A DNA stretch of 64,000 bases from Streptomyces dengpaensis (GCF_002946835.1 NZ_CP026652.1:3100001-3164000), one strand, 5' to 3'; shown: positions 37,152 to 46,955, numbered from the stretch's first letter. Notes: a model not told the origin generated them from the sequence alone. A program made the numbers and translations.

Positions 37152-37523
37152 GGCGTCCTCGCGGTCGATCGGGTCGTAGACGAAGATCGACTACGGAGAC
37201 CCGACCCTGTTCCGGCGAGATGAACACAAGATGGGAGCCAGAGAAACATGCACAGGCCAAGCGATAACAGCGACGGTCGCCCTGTCCCTCTCCGGCCGGT
37301 TCGCCGGTGTGCCGGTGTTCCAGGCGGCCCCGAACGGACTGCTGCGCAGCCGCGCTCCCTACCTGTTCGAGCCGATACTTGCGATCCGGCCCGCCTCGTT
37401 CCTCGCAGTCTGGCGCGAGCAGCGATACCCGCCTCTGCCGACTACGGGGGAGGTCGACGGAGGCGGGCAGAGGGGCGCCCATCGCTCACTCCGCCCCTTC
37501 CAGCGCGCCGGGGGGAGCTGCCT
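37152..37523. other. 372-base gap without a supported gene
   Basis: Nothing firm is seen. A plus-strand reading around 37250-37440 has coding-like third-position GC (for example FAGVPVFQAAPNGLLRSR) but no clear start site, and it runs on through the antisense of the next gene. It may be a decayed gene. Confidence 0.3.
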
Positions 37524-37751
37524 CTACTCGGTCCGCACCACCAACGCGAACGACGTGCACACGCGTCGGAAGCTCCCATGCCCCGTCCGGCCGGTGTGGC
37601 TCATGCACTCGACGTCCACGGCCGCGCCCTCCGTCGATGGCTGCGCTGACCATCCGCACGGGTAGGCCAGACACTCCGCCTCGAACGTCACGTCCGTGTC
37701 CGGGTGTTGGGTGATCCGGTGCTCGACGTACCGCAGGACGGAGCGGCTCAC
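37524..37751 (-). CDS. Small DUF7848-type protein
   Basis: A 75-residue soluble protein starting VSRSVLRYVEHRITQHPDTD. Cysteines in FEAECLAYPCGW, DVECMSHTG and RVCTSF and the pattern VECMSHTGRTGH are typical of a small Streptomyces family seen beside HTH regulators. Cysteine and histidine spacing suggests metal binding. Its GTG overlaps the stop of the upstream 69-residue gene by four bases. Function unknown. Confidence 0.72.
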   Translation of the reverse strand: MSRSVLRYVEHRITQHPDTDVTFEAECLAYPCGWSAQPSTEGAAVDVECMSHTGRTGHGSFRRVCTSFALVVRTE

Positions 37752-37957
37752 GACTGCCCCTGTCCGCGCGTCCGGTGCGGGTGGTTACGGATCTCCACGT
37801 CCGCATCCGTCGCCGCCGACAGGTCGCCCCTGTCCCGTGCCGCCTGGCGCTGTGAGACCAGCGCCGCGCACACCCCGCAGCCGGGCGCGGGATCGGGCGG
37901 AGTGCGGGGCAGAGACAAATGCACCGGCCCGCTTATCGTTGTTCTCGGATTGCTCAC
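37748..37957 (-). CDS. Small hypothetical protein
   Basis: A 69-residue protein starting MSNPRTTISGPVHLSLPRTP with CGVCAALVSQRQAARDRGD in the centre. The CGVC pair and the following helix fit a small conserved family found in the same Streptomyces cassettes. Its stop overlaps the next start by four bases (GTGA), so the two are translated together. Function unknown. Confidence 0.62.
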   Translation of the reverse strand: MSNPRTTISGPVHLSLPRTPPDPAPGCGVCAALVSQRQAARDRGDLSAATDADVEIRNHPHRTRGQGQS

Positions 37958-38029
37958 GCTTGCCGCCTCCCCGACCGAATGTCCCGAGCGAGCAACCAGT
38001 TTCGCGGGGTGAGTCGGAGGGGCCTACGT

Positions 38030-38872
38030 CTATTGGTGTTGTCGGGTAAAGATCACGGACCAGTCGTTCAAGAGCGCCCGGCAGTCGTCACCCCAGACGG
38101 CGTATCTCTCGTACCGCTCGAAGTCCTCTCGATACGCGTTCACGTCCCGGTGGTCCCGGAGTATCAAGGCCCCCGTCCCTGTCTCCACGGTGGCCAGGCG
38201 ACGGTCATAGACTGTGAATGTGTTGAGGGGGCGCTCTGGAATATGTCCCGCCAAAGGGATCACCCCCAACTGCACGTTAGGGATTCGCGATACAGACACA
38301 AGTCGGTCCATCTGCATGGCCATTTCGATGGGCGGAAGCAGTGGCCACCGGACGGCCTGTTCCGTGAGAAGGAAAGTGAACGTCTTCTCCGGATTGACCA
38401 GGACTCTTTGCCGCTCCAGCTTCTTCGCGATGGTCTTGGACTGGTCTCCGGGAACGTCAGCGATGCTCGCGCGCACGTACTCGGGCGTGGCGAGCAGGCC
38501 CGTAATCATGGAGAGCAGGAAGTAGCGGAACTGCGTGGAGACCGCCTCCAGTCTGGCCAGTTCGTTCTGCTTCTTGTCCAAGCCTCTGCGGCGTGAGCTC
38601 CAGTGGTCCTGCCACTCCGTGTTCGCAGAGCGAGCGAGGGCGAGGATCTCGCCCGCCAGCGGCCCTTCCGCTCCAAGGGCATGAAGGATCAGCTCGACGT
38701 CGACTATGGCGGGGGTGAGCTTCCCGCTCTCGATATTGCTGATCTTTGTCTGGCTCATGTTGCAGCGCTTCGCGAGCCGGACTTGCGTCCACCCGGCCCG
38801 CTTGCGCTCGCTCTTCAGCGCCGCCGCTAGGTCTGATCTCGACTGGCCCAGGGCCTCTGGCTCAAAGGTCAA
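38030..38872 (-). CDS. Helix-turn-helix regulator with DUF5753 domain (WhiJ/Scr1-like)
   Basis: A 280-residue XRE-family DNA-binding protein. The HTH spans about 13-68 (WTQVRLAKRCNMSQTKISNI) and the rest (about 95-275) is DUF5753 (YFLLSMITGLLATPEYVRA, LVSVSRIPNVQLGVIPL, YREDFERYERYA). Such proteins normally sit with small partner proteins that control them. Here the partners are the DUF6879 and 70-residue proteins upstream; its start overlaps the DUF6879 stop by 11 bases. The target promoters are unknown. Confidence 0.9.
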   Translation of the reverse strand: MTFEPEALGQSRSDLAAALKSERKRAGWTQVRLAKRCNMSQTKISNIESGKLTPAIVDVELILHALGAEGPLAGEILALARSANTEWQDHWSSRRRGLDKKQNELARLEAVSTQFRYFLLSMITGLLATPEYVRASIADVPGDQSKTIAKKLERQRVLVNPEKTFTFLLTEQAVRWPLLPPIEMAMQMDRLVSVSRIPNVQLGVIPLAGHIPERPLNTFTVYDRRLATVETGTGALILRDHRDVNAYREDFERYERYAVWGDDCRALLNDWSVIFTRQHQ

Positions 38873-39386
38873 GGCCCTTCACGTACTCCTCGAAGGGGAC
38901 CGACTCGATTACCGCGACCCTCTGGTATTCGACGAACGGTGCCACGTCGCCTGCGTACACTTCGCGGCTGATTTGCCTACCGTCCGGGTGGTAGTTCATG
39001 AGGACCACTTCGGAGCGGTCGAACATCCAGAAGTCCTGTGCACCCTCGATGGGATTGGGCCTGTCCGTGACGTCGAGAATGCGGATCTGCTCCCCGGCCA
39101 AGGCGTGAGCCTTGTAGTAATGGTGGAACTCGAAGCGCAGGTACGCGGACAGTGGGCGAGTGACGACGTGGACGCGGCCCTGTACGCGCCTCTCCGCCGC
39201 CTGTCGGCGTAGACGGTCGGTGTACTCGTTCGCCACGTTCTCGGGGGCGATACGAGCGCCCGAACGGAATGCGGCGAACTCCTCTTCCTCCTGCGGCATG
39301 AGGTACTGCGGCAGCGTCTCCAGGCGCCATGCCTCCTGCGTGAAGCGCTCGAACCGCGCCGCCCACGCCTCACCAGCCAAGAGCAC
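38862..39386 (-). CDS. DUF6879 family protein
   Basis: A 174-residue soluble protein. It has the family blocks FERFTQEAWRLETLPQY, ERRVQGRVHVVTRPLSAYLR, GEQIRILDV, FWMFDRSEVVLMNYHPDG and the C-terminal FVEYQRVAVIESVPFEEY. The family is common in Streptomyces beside HTH-DUF5753 regulators and is thought to take part in the same regulatory cassettes, but no reaction is known. It overlaps both neighbours (17 bases upstream, 11 downstream), a sign of tight translational coupling. Confidence 0.82.
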   Translation of the reverse strand: MLLAGEAWAARFERFTQEAWRLETLPQYLMPQEEEEFAAFRSGARIAPENVANEYTDRLRRQAAERRVQGRVHVVTRPLSAYLRFEFHHYYKAHALAGEQIRILDVTDRPNPIEGAQDFWMFDRSEVVLMNYHPDGRQISREVYAGDVAPFVEYQRVAVIESVPFEEYVKGLDL

Positions 39387-39582
39387 GGAAAGCCTCCCTC
39401 AACGTCTCCTCCGGGATCTCCACGAGCCCTTCCCCCTCCGGGGCGGTGAACGCATGGGACACATCTCCCTGGACGACGAACGAGCCGGACGCGGTTCGAT
39501 AGACGTTCGGGCAGTCATCCTTGCCGCACTCGCCGTTCCCGTTCCCGGTGCCGGTCAGTCGGGTCAGTTCCTCACGAGCCAT
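39370..39582 (-). CDS. Small hypothetical protein (CPNVY type) of the HTH/DUF6879 cassette
   Basis: A 70-residue protein starting MAREELTRLTGTGNG. The core ECGKDDCPNVYRTASGSFVV and FTAPEGEGLVEIPEETLREA resembles DUF397-like small proteins that partner HTH regulators. The start at 39582 is chosen because the upstream residues are unlikely; AGGGGG lies before it. It is the first gene of a three-gene overlapping operon. Likely a small partner or antagonist of the regulator, by analogy with WhiJ systems. Confidence 0.72.
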   Translation of the reverse strand: MAREELTRLTGTGNGNGECGKDDCPNVYRTASGSFVVQGDVSHAFTAPEGEGLVEIPEETLREAFRALGW

Positions 39583-39724
39583 GGCGAAACCCCCTGTCCC
39601 GCGCCCCCTCATGGGGCGGCATCACGGCCGTACGGAGGGGGCACAGTCTCCGTCCATGCGGTCACGCAAATATTCGCGTTGTCGCATAAAGAGGGCCGCC
39701 TGCGGAGGTCCGAACCAACAGCGA

Positions 39725-40228
39725 TCAGGAAGCGAACGGCAACGCGAACAGCACAACCGGATCGCTCTCGACCTCGAATCCAAGTACGGGATGGCTGCCG
39801 TCGCCACCCTCGGCATCCGTCAGCACCGGCTTCGCCAACCGCCGTCCGATCGCGGTGAGGAACCCGCAGAACAAGTCGAGGTGCTCCTGCCCCTGGAGTT
39901 CCCGCAGGTCGACATCAAAGTCGATCTCGTCCGCCGAGTAGAAGCGGAAGATCGCCAGCGCATCGTCAGCAAGCCAGACCCGCAGCTGCGGGCAATCAGC
40001 TTCAGCCGGGCGTGACAGCACTGTCTCCGCCCGAGGCATCGGGAGCACCGATTCCCCCTCGGAGTACTGGTGCTTCCATCCGCGCTCATCAATAAGGTCG
40101 AGGGCAGCCTGCCAGTCCTCGACCGAGGCCCCATGAACGAGCACGTCCGGCAGCGCGCCCATCAGATCGGGGTCGAAGAACCCTCTGACTTCATCCCACA
40201 GCAGGTCAGCCACTCCCCCATCCTGCAC
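39725..40228 (-). CDS. Hypothetical acidic protein
   Basis: A 167-residue soluble acidic protein, with no family recognised by me. It starts VQDGGVADLLWDEVRGFFDP after AAGGGCC and includes DWQAALDLIDERGWKHQYSE, LRVWLADDALAIFRFYSADE and DLRELQGQEHLDLFCGFLTA. Small acidic proteins of this kind are often immunity-type partners, but no toxin gene is adjacent. It precedes the HTH cassette on the same strand with 142 bases between. Confidence 0.65.
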   Translation of the reverse strand: MQDGGVADLLWDEVRGFFDPDLMGALPDVLVHGASVEDWQAALDLIDERGWKHQYSEGESVLPMPRAETVLSRPAEADCPQLRVWLADDALAIFRFYSADEIDFDVDLRELQGQEHLDLFCGFLTAIGRRLAKPVLTDAEGGDGSHPVLGFEVESDPVVLFALPFAS

Positions 40229-40411
40229 GGCGGCCCTTCCACACGGGTACCGGGTTTCCTATGCCCGGCTCCAGGTACCCCCCTCGTTCCGTCCGGCCTC
40301 TCACAGCACCCCGGAAACCCCAGCTCAGAGGACGTACAGACCCACCCAGCAAGTCAGCACCAAGTCAGCACAGGGGCAGGAAAGAGGCTGATCCAGCCGG
40401 AGAAAACAGGA

Positions 40412-40439
40412 AGGGGCCAGACCCGAAGATCTGGCCCCT
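40412..40439 (-). terminator. Intrinsic terminator of ychF
   Basis: A 10-bp stem (40412-40421 with 40430-40439) with an 8-base loop lies 55 bases past the ychF stop. Read on the minus strand it is followed by TCCTGTTTTC, a fair T-run. Confidence 0.8.
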
Positions 40440-40493
40440 GACCTGGGGTTTCTTACCCTGACCAGCCACTTCGGCCGATCAAGGAATCAGGCG

Positions 40494-41582
<1,089 letters not shown>

Positions 41583-41683
41583 GTTGCGACTTCCCGTACG
41601 TGAGGGTGGAGGACGATCCCCCAGTCTACGGCGTGCCCCGGCCCGCACCGGCGACGTATCGAACGCTTGCCCAAGCCCCGTCC

Positions 41684-41760
41684 ATCGGCCCGCGTCCGGC
41701 CTGTTTCCGGCCATTGTCCGGCCTTTGTCCGGCCTTTGTTCGGCCTGCCTTCGGCGTGTC
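41684..41760. repeat. Seven-unit 11-bp tandem repeat in the ychF upstream region
   Basis: Seven consecutive 11-bp units follow the pattern TCCGGCCTTTG: 41684, 41695, 41706, 41717, 41728, 41739 and 41750. Units 3 and 4 are identical and the others differ by one to five bases. The step is close to one DNA turn, so the repeats face one side of the helix. They lie between the divergent ychF and DUF6542 genes. Confidence 0.85.
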
Positions 41761-41801
41761 TGAAGGGCTATTCCACACATAAACCGACCTAAGTTGGTCC
41801 A

Positions 41802-42398
41802 GTGGAGCAACACAGGACGCGTCCCCCTCAGCACAGACCGCGACGCGGCATGCCCGTTCCCGCGCAGGCGGCGCGGGGCGCGGGCGCCGAGGTCCGGCGG
41901 GGCGCCCCTGCGGCTCGGCGGGCCGCTCCACCGGTGGTCCGGACGGCGCGGCGGATGCCGAATCCGCGGCTCACCGGCCTGGGCAGCGGGCTGTTCTGCG
42001 GTGCGTCGATGTTCGCGCTCGCCTGCCTCGACCGGCTGCTGTTCGGGGCTTCGCTGGTGGTGTACGGGGTGCTGTTCCTGCCGGTGTGCGCGCTGACCGC
42101 CGTGTGGGTACGGCGGGGGGACCTCGTGACCGCGCCCGTCGTCGTCCCCCTCGCGTTCGCCTTCGGCCTGCTGCCGATCACCGACGAAAACGGCGGCGGG
42201 GTCGGGGGCCACGCGATGGGCCTGATCACCGCGCTCGCCACGCAGGCAGGGTGGTTGTACGGCGGGACGCTGATCGCCGGCCTGATCGCCACCGTCCGCA
42301 AGATCCGCCTGATGGCCCGCCGCGCGGCCCAACGACGCGCCCAGGCGAAGGCCGCCGCCTCACACCGAGTCGTCCCGCCCACCCGTCCGCCTCGGTGA
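41802..42398 (+). CDS. DUF6542 membrane protein
   Basis: A 198-residue membrane protein. Residues 1-52 are basic and proline-rich (cytoplasmic), then hydrophobic helices at LGSGLFCGASMFALACLDRLLF, ASLVVYGVLFLPVCALTAVWV, LVTAPVVVPLAFAFGLLPI and GLITALATQAGWLYGGTLIAGLI. The last 30 residues are basic. The DUF6542 family is restricted to actinobacteria with no function known. The GTG start lies about 40 bases after the 11-bp repeat array that also precedes ychF on the other side. Confidence 0.78.
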   Translation: MEQHRTRPPQHRPRRGMPVPAQAARGAGAEVRRGAPAARRAAPPVVRTARRMPNPRLTGLGSGLFCGASMFALACLDRLLFGASLVVYGVLFLPVCALTAVWVRRGDLVTAPVVVPLAFAFGLLPITDENGGGVGGHAMGLITALATQAGWLYGGTLIAGLIATVRKIRLMARRAAQRRAQAKAAASHRVVPPTRPPR

Positions 42399-42493
42399 GC
42401 CGGACAGGGCAGCTCGAAACGGCACAGGCAGGGTGGCCAGGGAAGCCGGCCTCGCGCCCGTGAGGCGGGGCGCCCTACGGCTGCAGCGACGCC

Positions 42494-43246
42494 CTACGTC
42501 GCCGACTTCGCCGCCGCCCTCATCGCCGCCCCCACAATCCCCGCGTTGTTCTCCAGCTGCGCCGGGACGATCTCCGCCCTGATGCCCTGGATGAGCGGCA
42601 GGAACCTGTCGGCCTTGCGGCTGACGCCGCCGCCGATGATGAAGAGTTCCGGGGAGAAGAGCATCTCGACGTGGGCGAGGTACTTCGTGACGCGGCGCGC
42701 CCAGTGCTCCCAGGTCATCTGCTGGTCCTCCTTGACCTTGGTAGAGGCGCGCTTCTCCGCCTCGTGGCCGTTCAGCTCGAGGTGTCCCAGCTCCGTGTTC
42801 GGGACCAGTTCGCCGTCGATGAACAGGGCGCTGCCGATGCCCGTGCCGAAGGTGAGGAGGAGGACCGTGCCCTTACGGTCGCGCCCGGCGCCGAACTGCA
42901 TCTCCGCGACGCCGGCCGCGTCCGCGTCGTTCAGCACGGTCACCGGAAGGCCGCCGAGGCGCCCGCTCAACAGGGCGCGCGCATCAGTGCCGATCCACGC
43001 CTTGTCGACGTTGGCCGCCGTACGAACAGTGTCGCCGCCATTGACCACACCGGGGAAGGTGATGCCGACCGGACCCGTCCAGCCGAAGTGGGCGACGACC
43101 TCCTTCACACCGTCGGCCACCGCGTCGGGCGTCGCCGGATGGGGGGTGAGCACCTTGAAGCGCTCCTGGGTCAAGTCACCGCGGTCCAGGTCCACGGGAG
43201 CGCCCTTGATCCCGGAACCGCCGATGTCCACACCGAAGATCTGCAT
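42494..43246 (-). CDS. ppgK: Polyphosphate glucokinase
   Basis: A 250-residue ROK-family kinase that phosphorylates glucose to glucose-6-phosphate using polyphosphate or ATP. It starts [20 protein letters not shown], which holds the phosphate-binding loop. The glucose region shows [20 protein letters not shown] and [18 protein letters not shown] with catalytic Asp, followed by [20 protein letters not shown] and a C-terminal [12 protein letters not shown]. It shares the minus strand with ispH and starts 29 bases before its stop (43276); a two-gene unit is possible. Confidence 0.95.
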   Translation of the reverse strand: MQIFGVDIGGSGIKGAPVDLDRGDLTQERFKVLTPHPATPDAVADGVKEVVAHFGWTGPVGITFPGVVNGGDTVRTAANVDKAWIGTDARALLSGRLGGLPVTVLNDADAAGVAEMQFGAGRDRKGTVLLLTFGTGIGSALFIDGELVPNTELGHLELNGHEAEKRASTKVKEDQQMTWEHWARRVTKYLAHVEMLFSPELFIIGGGVSRKADRFLPLIQGIRAEIVPAQLENNAGIVGAAMRAAAKSAT

Positions 43247-43275
43247 GGATCTACGTTACGTCGTACGACTGACGG

Positions 43276-44271
43276 TCACTTCTCGGCGGTGCGCTCGGCG
43301 ACCAGCGCCGCCGCCTCCGCCCGCAGATCGCGGCGCAGCTCCTTCGGCAGCGAGAAGGTGATGGACTCCTCGGCGGCCTTGACGATCTCCACGTCCTCGA
43401 ACCCGCGCTGCGACAGCCACTCCAGGACCTGCTCGACCAGGACCTCCGGGACGGACGCGCCGGAGGTGACGCCCACCGTCGTCACGCCGTCCAGCCACCC
43501 CTCCTCGATCTCGTCCGCGAAGTCGACCAGGTACGCGTCACGCGCGCCCGCAAGCTTCGCGACCTCGACCAGGCGCTTGGAGTTCGACGAGTTCCTGGAG
43601 CCGACGACGATCACCAGGTCCGCCTCCGCGCCCATCTGCTTCACGGCCAGCTGACGGTTCTGCGTGGCGTAGCAGATGTCGTCGCTCGGCGGGGAGATGA
43701 GCTGCGGGAACTTCTCCTTCAGCGCGTCGACGGTCTCCATGGTCTCGTCGACCGACAGCGTGGTCTGGGAGAGCCAGACGACCTTGGACGGGTCGCGGAC
43801 CTCGACCTTGGCGACGTCCTCGGGGCCGTCGACCAGGGTGATGTGGTCGGGCGCCTCACCGGACGTGCCGATGACCTCCTCGTGGCCCTCGTGGCCGATG
43901 AGCAGGATGTCGAAGTCCTCGCCCGCGAAGCGGACGGCTTCCTTGTGGACCTTGGTGACCAGCGGGCAGGTCGCGTCGATGGTGGCGAGCTTGCCGGCGG
44001 CGGCCTCGTCGTGGACGACCGGGGCGACGCCGTGCGCCGAGAACATGACGATGGACCCCTCGGGGACCTCCGCCGTCTGCTCGACGAAGATCGCACCCTT
44101 CTTCTCCAGGGTCTGCACGACGTACTTGTTGTGGACGATCTCGTGACGGACATAGATCGGGGCCCCATATTGCTCAAGGGCCTTCTCGACGGCGATCACG
44201 GCGCGGTCCACACCCGCGCAGTAGCCACGGGGGGCGGCGAGCAGGACACGGCGGCCAGGCGAAGCAGTCAT
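43276..44271 (-). CDS. ispH: 4-hydroxy-3-methylbut-2-enyl diphosphate reductase
   Basis: About 331 residues, last enzyme of the MEP isoprenoid pathway, making IPP and DMAPP. It begins [20 protein letters not shown], with the first iron-sulfur cysteine at 18. The other two are in [16 protein letters not shown] and [12 protein letters not shown], the latter overlapping the TQNRQ signature. The acid-base glutamate and histidines are in [18 protein letters not shown] and [12 protein letters not shown]. The start could also be an ATG three codons upstream (44280); neither has a clearly spaced ribosome site. It is divergent from xseA. Confidence 0.96.
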   Translation of the reverse strand: MTASPGRRVLLAAPRGYCAGVDRAVIAVEKALEQYGAPIYVRHEIVHNKYVVQTLEKKGAIFVEQTAEVPEGSIVMFSAHGVAPVVHDEAAAGKLATIDATCPLVTKVHKEAVRFAGEDFDILLIGHEGHEEVIGTSGEAPDHITLVDGPEDVAKVEVRDPSKVVWLSQTTLSVDETMETVDALKEKFPQLISPPSDDICYATQNRQLAVKQMGAEADLVIVVGSRNSSNSKRLVEVAKLAGARDAYLVDFADEIEEGWLDGVTTVGVTSGASVPEVLVEQVLEWLSQRGFEDVEIVKAAEESITFSLPKELRRDLRAEAAALVAERTAEK

Positions 44272-44373
44272 GCCCCCCATCGTAAGGCCGCCCGGAGGGT
44301 CAAAGATCGCCTCCTTGGGGAGAACTGGTGGGGGCTGGGAGGGGTGGGGCCGGGCGTGACCTCCGGGGCGCGG

Positions 44374-44458
44374 GATGTCCGGCACCGGGCCCATGTCCGG
44401 CGCCCGCACTGGGCCCATGTCCGGCGCCCGGCACGGGATCCATGTCCGGCGCGACGAC
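44374..44458. repeat. Direct repeat of about 24 bp in the ispH-xseA spacer
   Basis: Units beginning GATGTCCGGC or CATGTCCGGC occur at 44374, 44392, 44416 and 44441, with 18, 24 and 25-base steps. Each contains ATGTCCGGCGCCCG or a close form. In frame with xseA they would read as repeats of MSGAR/T-type hexapeptides. They lie 70-150 bases before xseA. Confidence 0.75.
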
Positions 44459-44527
44459 CGGCGTGGACGACGGCGCGGGACACGAACGGCGGGCCGCGGT
44501 GTCAGCGTCGGCCGTTACCCTCGCGGC

Positions 44528-45736
44528 ATGGCTCTCAATACGTCCGCGGAGGCTCCGCTGCCCGTCGGTGAGGTGTCGCGGCTCATCGGAGGATGGATCG
44601 ACCGGCTCGGCGCGGTGTGGGTCGAGGGGCAGATCACCCAGTTGTCGCGGCGCCCCGGTGCGGGCGTCGTGTTCCTGACGCTGCGCGACCCGTCGCACGA
44701 CATCTCCGTGAGCGTGACCTGTTATCGGCAGGTGTTCGACGCCGTCGCCGACGTGGTGAGCGAGGGCGCCCGTGTCGTCGTACACGCGAAGCCGGAGTGG
44801 TACGCGCCGCGGGGGCAGCTGTCGCTGCGGGCCGCCGAGATAAGGCCGGTGGGGGTGGGTGAACTGCTCGCCCGCCTTGAGCAGTTGAAGAAGTCGCTCG
44901 CCTCCGAGGGACTGTTCGCGCCCGAGCGCAAGAAGGTCCTGCCGTTCCTGCCGCAGCTCATCGGCCTGGTGTGCGGGCGGGCGTCCGCGGCCGAGCGCGA
45001 CGTGCTGGAGAACGCGCGGCACCGCTGGCCCGCCGTCCGCTTCGAGGTCCGCAACGTCGCCGTGCAGGGCGTGCACGCGGTGCCCCAGGTCGTGCAGGCC
45101 GTGAAGGATCTGGACGCGATGGACGACGTCGACGTGATCATCGTGGCGCGGGGCGGCGGCAGCGTGGAGGACCTGCTGCCGTTCTCCGACGAGCAGCTCG
45201 TACGGGCGGTGGCGGCGTGCCGTACGCCCGTCGTGTCGGCGATCGGTCACGAACCCGACACCCCGCTGCTGGACTACGTGGCCGACCTGCGCGCGTCCAC
45301 GCCGACCGACGCCGCCAAGAAGGTCGTGCCGGACGTCGGCGAGGAGTATGAGCGGGTGCGGTTCCTGCGGGACCGGGCGCGGCGCAGCGTCCAGTCCTTC
45401 ATCGAGCGGGAGGAGCGCGGCCTCGCGCACGCGCTGGCCCGGCCCTCGATAGAGGATCCGCACCGCATGGTGGACGAACGGGCCGACCAGGTCGCCGCCC
45501 TGCTGGACCGCGGCCGGCGCACCCTTGGGCACCTCCTCGACCGTGCCGACTCGGAGCTGACGCACACCCACGCGCGCGTGGTGGCCCTGTCCCCCGCCGC
45601 GACCCTCCAGCGGGGGTACGCGGTGCTGCAGAAGGCCGACGGTCATGTGGTCCGGGACCCGGACGAGGTGGCGGCGGGCGAGGCGCTGCGGGCGCGGGTC
45701 GCCGAGGGTGAATTCTCCGTACGAGTCGATGCATAG
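44528..45736 (+). CDS. xseA: Exodeoxyribonuclease VII large subunit
   Basis: A 402-residue subunit that with XseB degrades single-stranded DNA in both directions. It begins [20 protein letters not shown], has the OB fold ([30 protein letters not shown]), then the nuclease core: [41 protein letters not shown] and [21 protein letters not shown] coiled-coil part at about 270-360 precedes the C-terminal [14 protein letters not shown] at 44516-44521 lies six bases before the ATG, suggesting a leaderless mRNA. An extension from 44375 is possible in frame but is low-complexity repeat. Confidence 0.95.
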   Translation: MALNTSAEAPLPVGEVSRLIGGWIDRLGAVWVEGQITQLSRRPGAGVVFLTLRDPSHDISVSVTCYRQVFDAVADVVSEGARVVVHAKPEWYAPRGQLSLRAAEIRPVGVGELLARLEQLKKSLASEGLFAPERKKVLPFLPQLIGLVCGRASAAERDVLENARHRWPAVRFEVRNVAVQGVHAVPQVVQAVKDLDAMDDVDVIIVARGGGSVEDLLPFSDEQLVRAVAACRTPVVSAIGHEPDTPLLDYVADLRASTPTDAAKKVVPDVGEEYERVRFLRDRARRSVQSFIEREERGLAHALARPSIEDPHRMVDERADQVAALLDRGRRTLGHLLDRADSELTHTHARVVALSPAATLQRGYAVLQKADGHVVRDPDEVAAGEALRARVAEGEFSVRVDA

Positions 45737-45745
45737 GGTGGGCGC

Positions 45746-45979
45746 ATGACCAGCAAGGTGGACGAGGCACTCGGGTACGAGCAGGCGCGGGACGAGCTCA
45801 TCGAGGTCGTACGCCGCCTGGAGGCGGGGGGCACGACCCTGGAGGAGTCCCTCGCGCTGTGGGAGCGGGGCGAGGAGCTGGCGAAGGTGTGCCGGCGGTG
45901 GCTCGAGGGCGCGCGGGCGCGGCTGGACGCGGCGCTGGCCGAGGAGGAGTCGGAGGAGCACGCCAGCGACTCCGAGTAG
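45746..45979 (+). CDS. xseB: Exodeoxyribonuclease VII small subunit
   Basis: A 77-residue all-helical partner that coats XseA in the nuclease complex. It contains the family signature [39 protein letters not shown] and a C-terminal helical hairpin. It starts 9 bases after xseA. A TAGGGT hexamer overlapping the xseA stop (45734-45739) sits six bases before the ATG, so it may also be transcribed alone as a leaderless mRNA. Confidence 0.93.
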   Translation: MTSKVDEALGYEQARDELIEVVRRLEAGGTTLEESLALWERGEELAKVCRRWLEGARARLDAALAEEESEEHASDSE

Positions 45980-46145
45980 CCGACTCCGAGGCTTCGGCTA
46001 GCCGGCTCTGGTTCATGACCAGGTCGGCGTGATGGCCCGTCGGCGGCCGATTCCTGGTGAGCGTCGGCCGTCGCTGCTCAGAGTCGCGGCGGCGGCCCCC
46101 ATGATCTGTGAAGCGGATCACCATATTCCGGATTTGGTTGAACCT

Positions 46146-46162
46146 TAAACCTAATCGGTTTA
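46146..46162. promoter_or_regulatory. Inverted-repeat operator candidate TAAACC-N5-GGTTTA
   Basis: A perfect 6-bp inverted repeat with a 5-base spacer, in an AT-rich stretch unusual for the window, lies 68 bases upstream of the nitroreductase ATG. Size and shape fit a MarR- or HxlR-type repressor site. No regulator gene is adjacent, so the partner is not known. Confidence 0.55.
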
Positions 46163-46229
46163 CTGTCGGTATCGCCAACGGATCCCCCCGGGATCCACCG
46201 CACATACGCACATACCGAAAAGGTTCTTC

Positions 46230-46820
46230 ATGTCTCTCGTTCTTGACCCCGCTGCCCAGGACCTGCTGTTCCGCGAGGCCCGCACCGCGAACACCTTCAG
46301 CGACGAGCCGGTGACCGACGAGCAGATCCAGGCGATCTACGACCTGGTCAAGTACGGCCCGACGGCCTTCAACCAGACGCCGCTGCGCGTCGTCCTGGTC
46401 CGCTCCGGCGAGGCTCGCCAGCGTCTGGTGAACTGCATGGCCGAGGGCAACCAGGCGAAGACCGCCGCCGCCCCGCTGGTCGCGATCCTCGCCGCGGACA
46501 ACGAGTTCCACGAGGAGCTCCCGACCCTGTTCCCGCACTTCCCGCAGGCGAAGGACATGTTCTTCTCCGAGCGCCCGGTCCGTGAGCAGTCCGCCACGGT
46601 CAACGCCGCGATGCAGGCCGCGTACTTCATCGTCGGTGTCCGCGCCGCCGGTCTGGCCGCCGGCCCGATGAACGGCATGGACTTCGCCGCTGTCCAGAAG
46701 GAGTTCCTGGACGGCGACCACACCCCGCTGATGGTCGTCAACATCGGCAAGCCGGGCGAGGACGCCTGGTTCGCGCGCTCCCCGCGCCTGGAGTTCGACG
46801 AGGTCGTCACGACCGTCTGA
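46230..46820 (+). CDS. Nitroreductase family protein, malonic semialdehyde reductase (RutE)-like
   Basis: A 196-residue FMN enzyme that reduces an aldehyde or nitro-type substrate with NAD(P)H. It starts MSLVLDPAAQDLLFREARTA, with the FMN-site blocks YDLVKYGPTAFNQTPLRVV (about 41-59), MQAAYFIVGVRAAGLAAGPM and VVNIGKPGEDAWFARSPRLEF. The arrangement matches the RutE/HadB subgroup that handles malonic semialdehyde. A ribosome site AAAAGG precedes the ATG. The operator-like repeat at 46146 and a strong terminator make it a single-gene unit, probably induced by a small toxic carbonyl. Confidence 0.88.
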   Translation: MSLVLDPAAQDLLFREARTANTFSDEPVTDEQIQAIYDLVKYGPTAFNQTPLRVVLVRSGEARQRLVNCMAEGNQAKTAAAPLVAILAADNEFHEELPTLFPHFPQAKDMFFSERPVREQSATVNAAMQAAYFIVGVRAAGLAAGPMNGMDFAAVQKEFLDGDHTPLMVVNIGKPGEDAWFARSPRLEFDEVVTTV

Positions 46821-46880
46821 TCTCCGCGTACGTCTGATCTCGTACGCCTGAGCTCCTGATCTCCGCCGTACGTACGAGAA

Positions 46881-46914
46881 GGGCCCCCGCCAATGGCGCC
46901 GGGGGCCTTTTTTT
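46881..46914 (+). terminator. Intrinsic terminator after the nitroreductase gene
   Basis: GGCCCCC (46882-46888) pairs with GGGGGCC (46901-46907), with a short GCC/GGC stem inside the loop, followed by eight T residues. It lies between two convergent genes. Confidence 0.9.
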
Positions 46915-46955
46915 GCGCGCCCGAGTGGCTTACGACTCTGACGCGCACAGGCGGC

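Noticed and set aside
37231..37665. Plus-strand reading with coding-like GC3 in the gap before the DUF7848 gene
   Set aside because: No clear start or homology, and it runs antisense into a supported gene. It may be a remnant.
44375..44527. In-frame N-terminal extension of XseA
   Set aside because: It consists of tandem repeats, and a likely leaderless promoter is placed right before 44528. Kept only as a finding.
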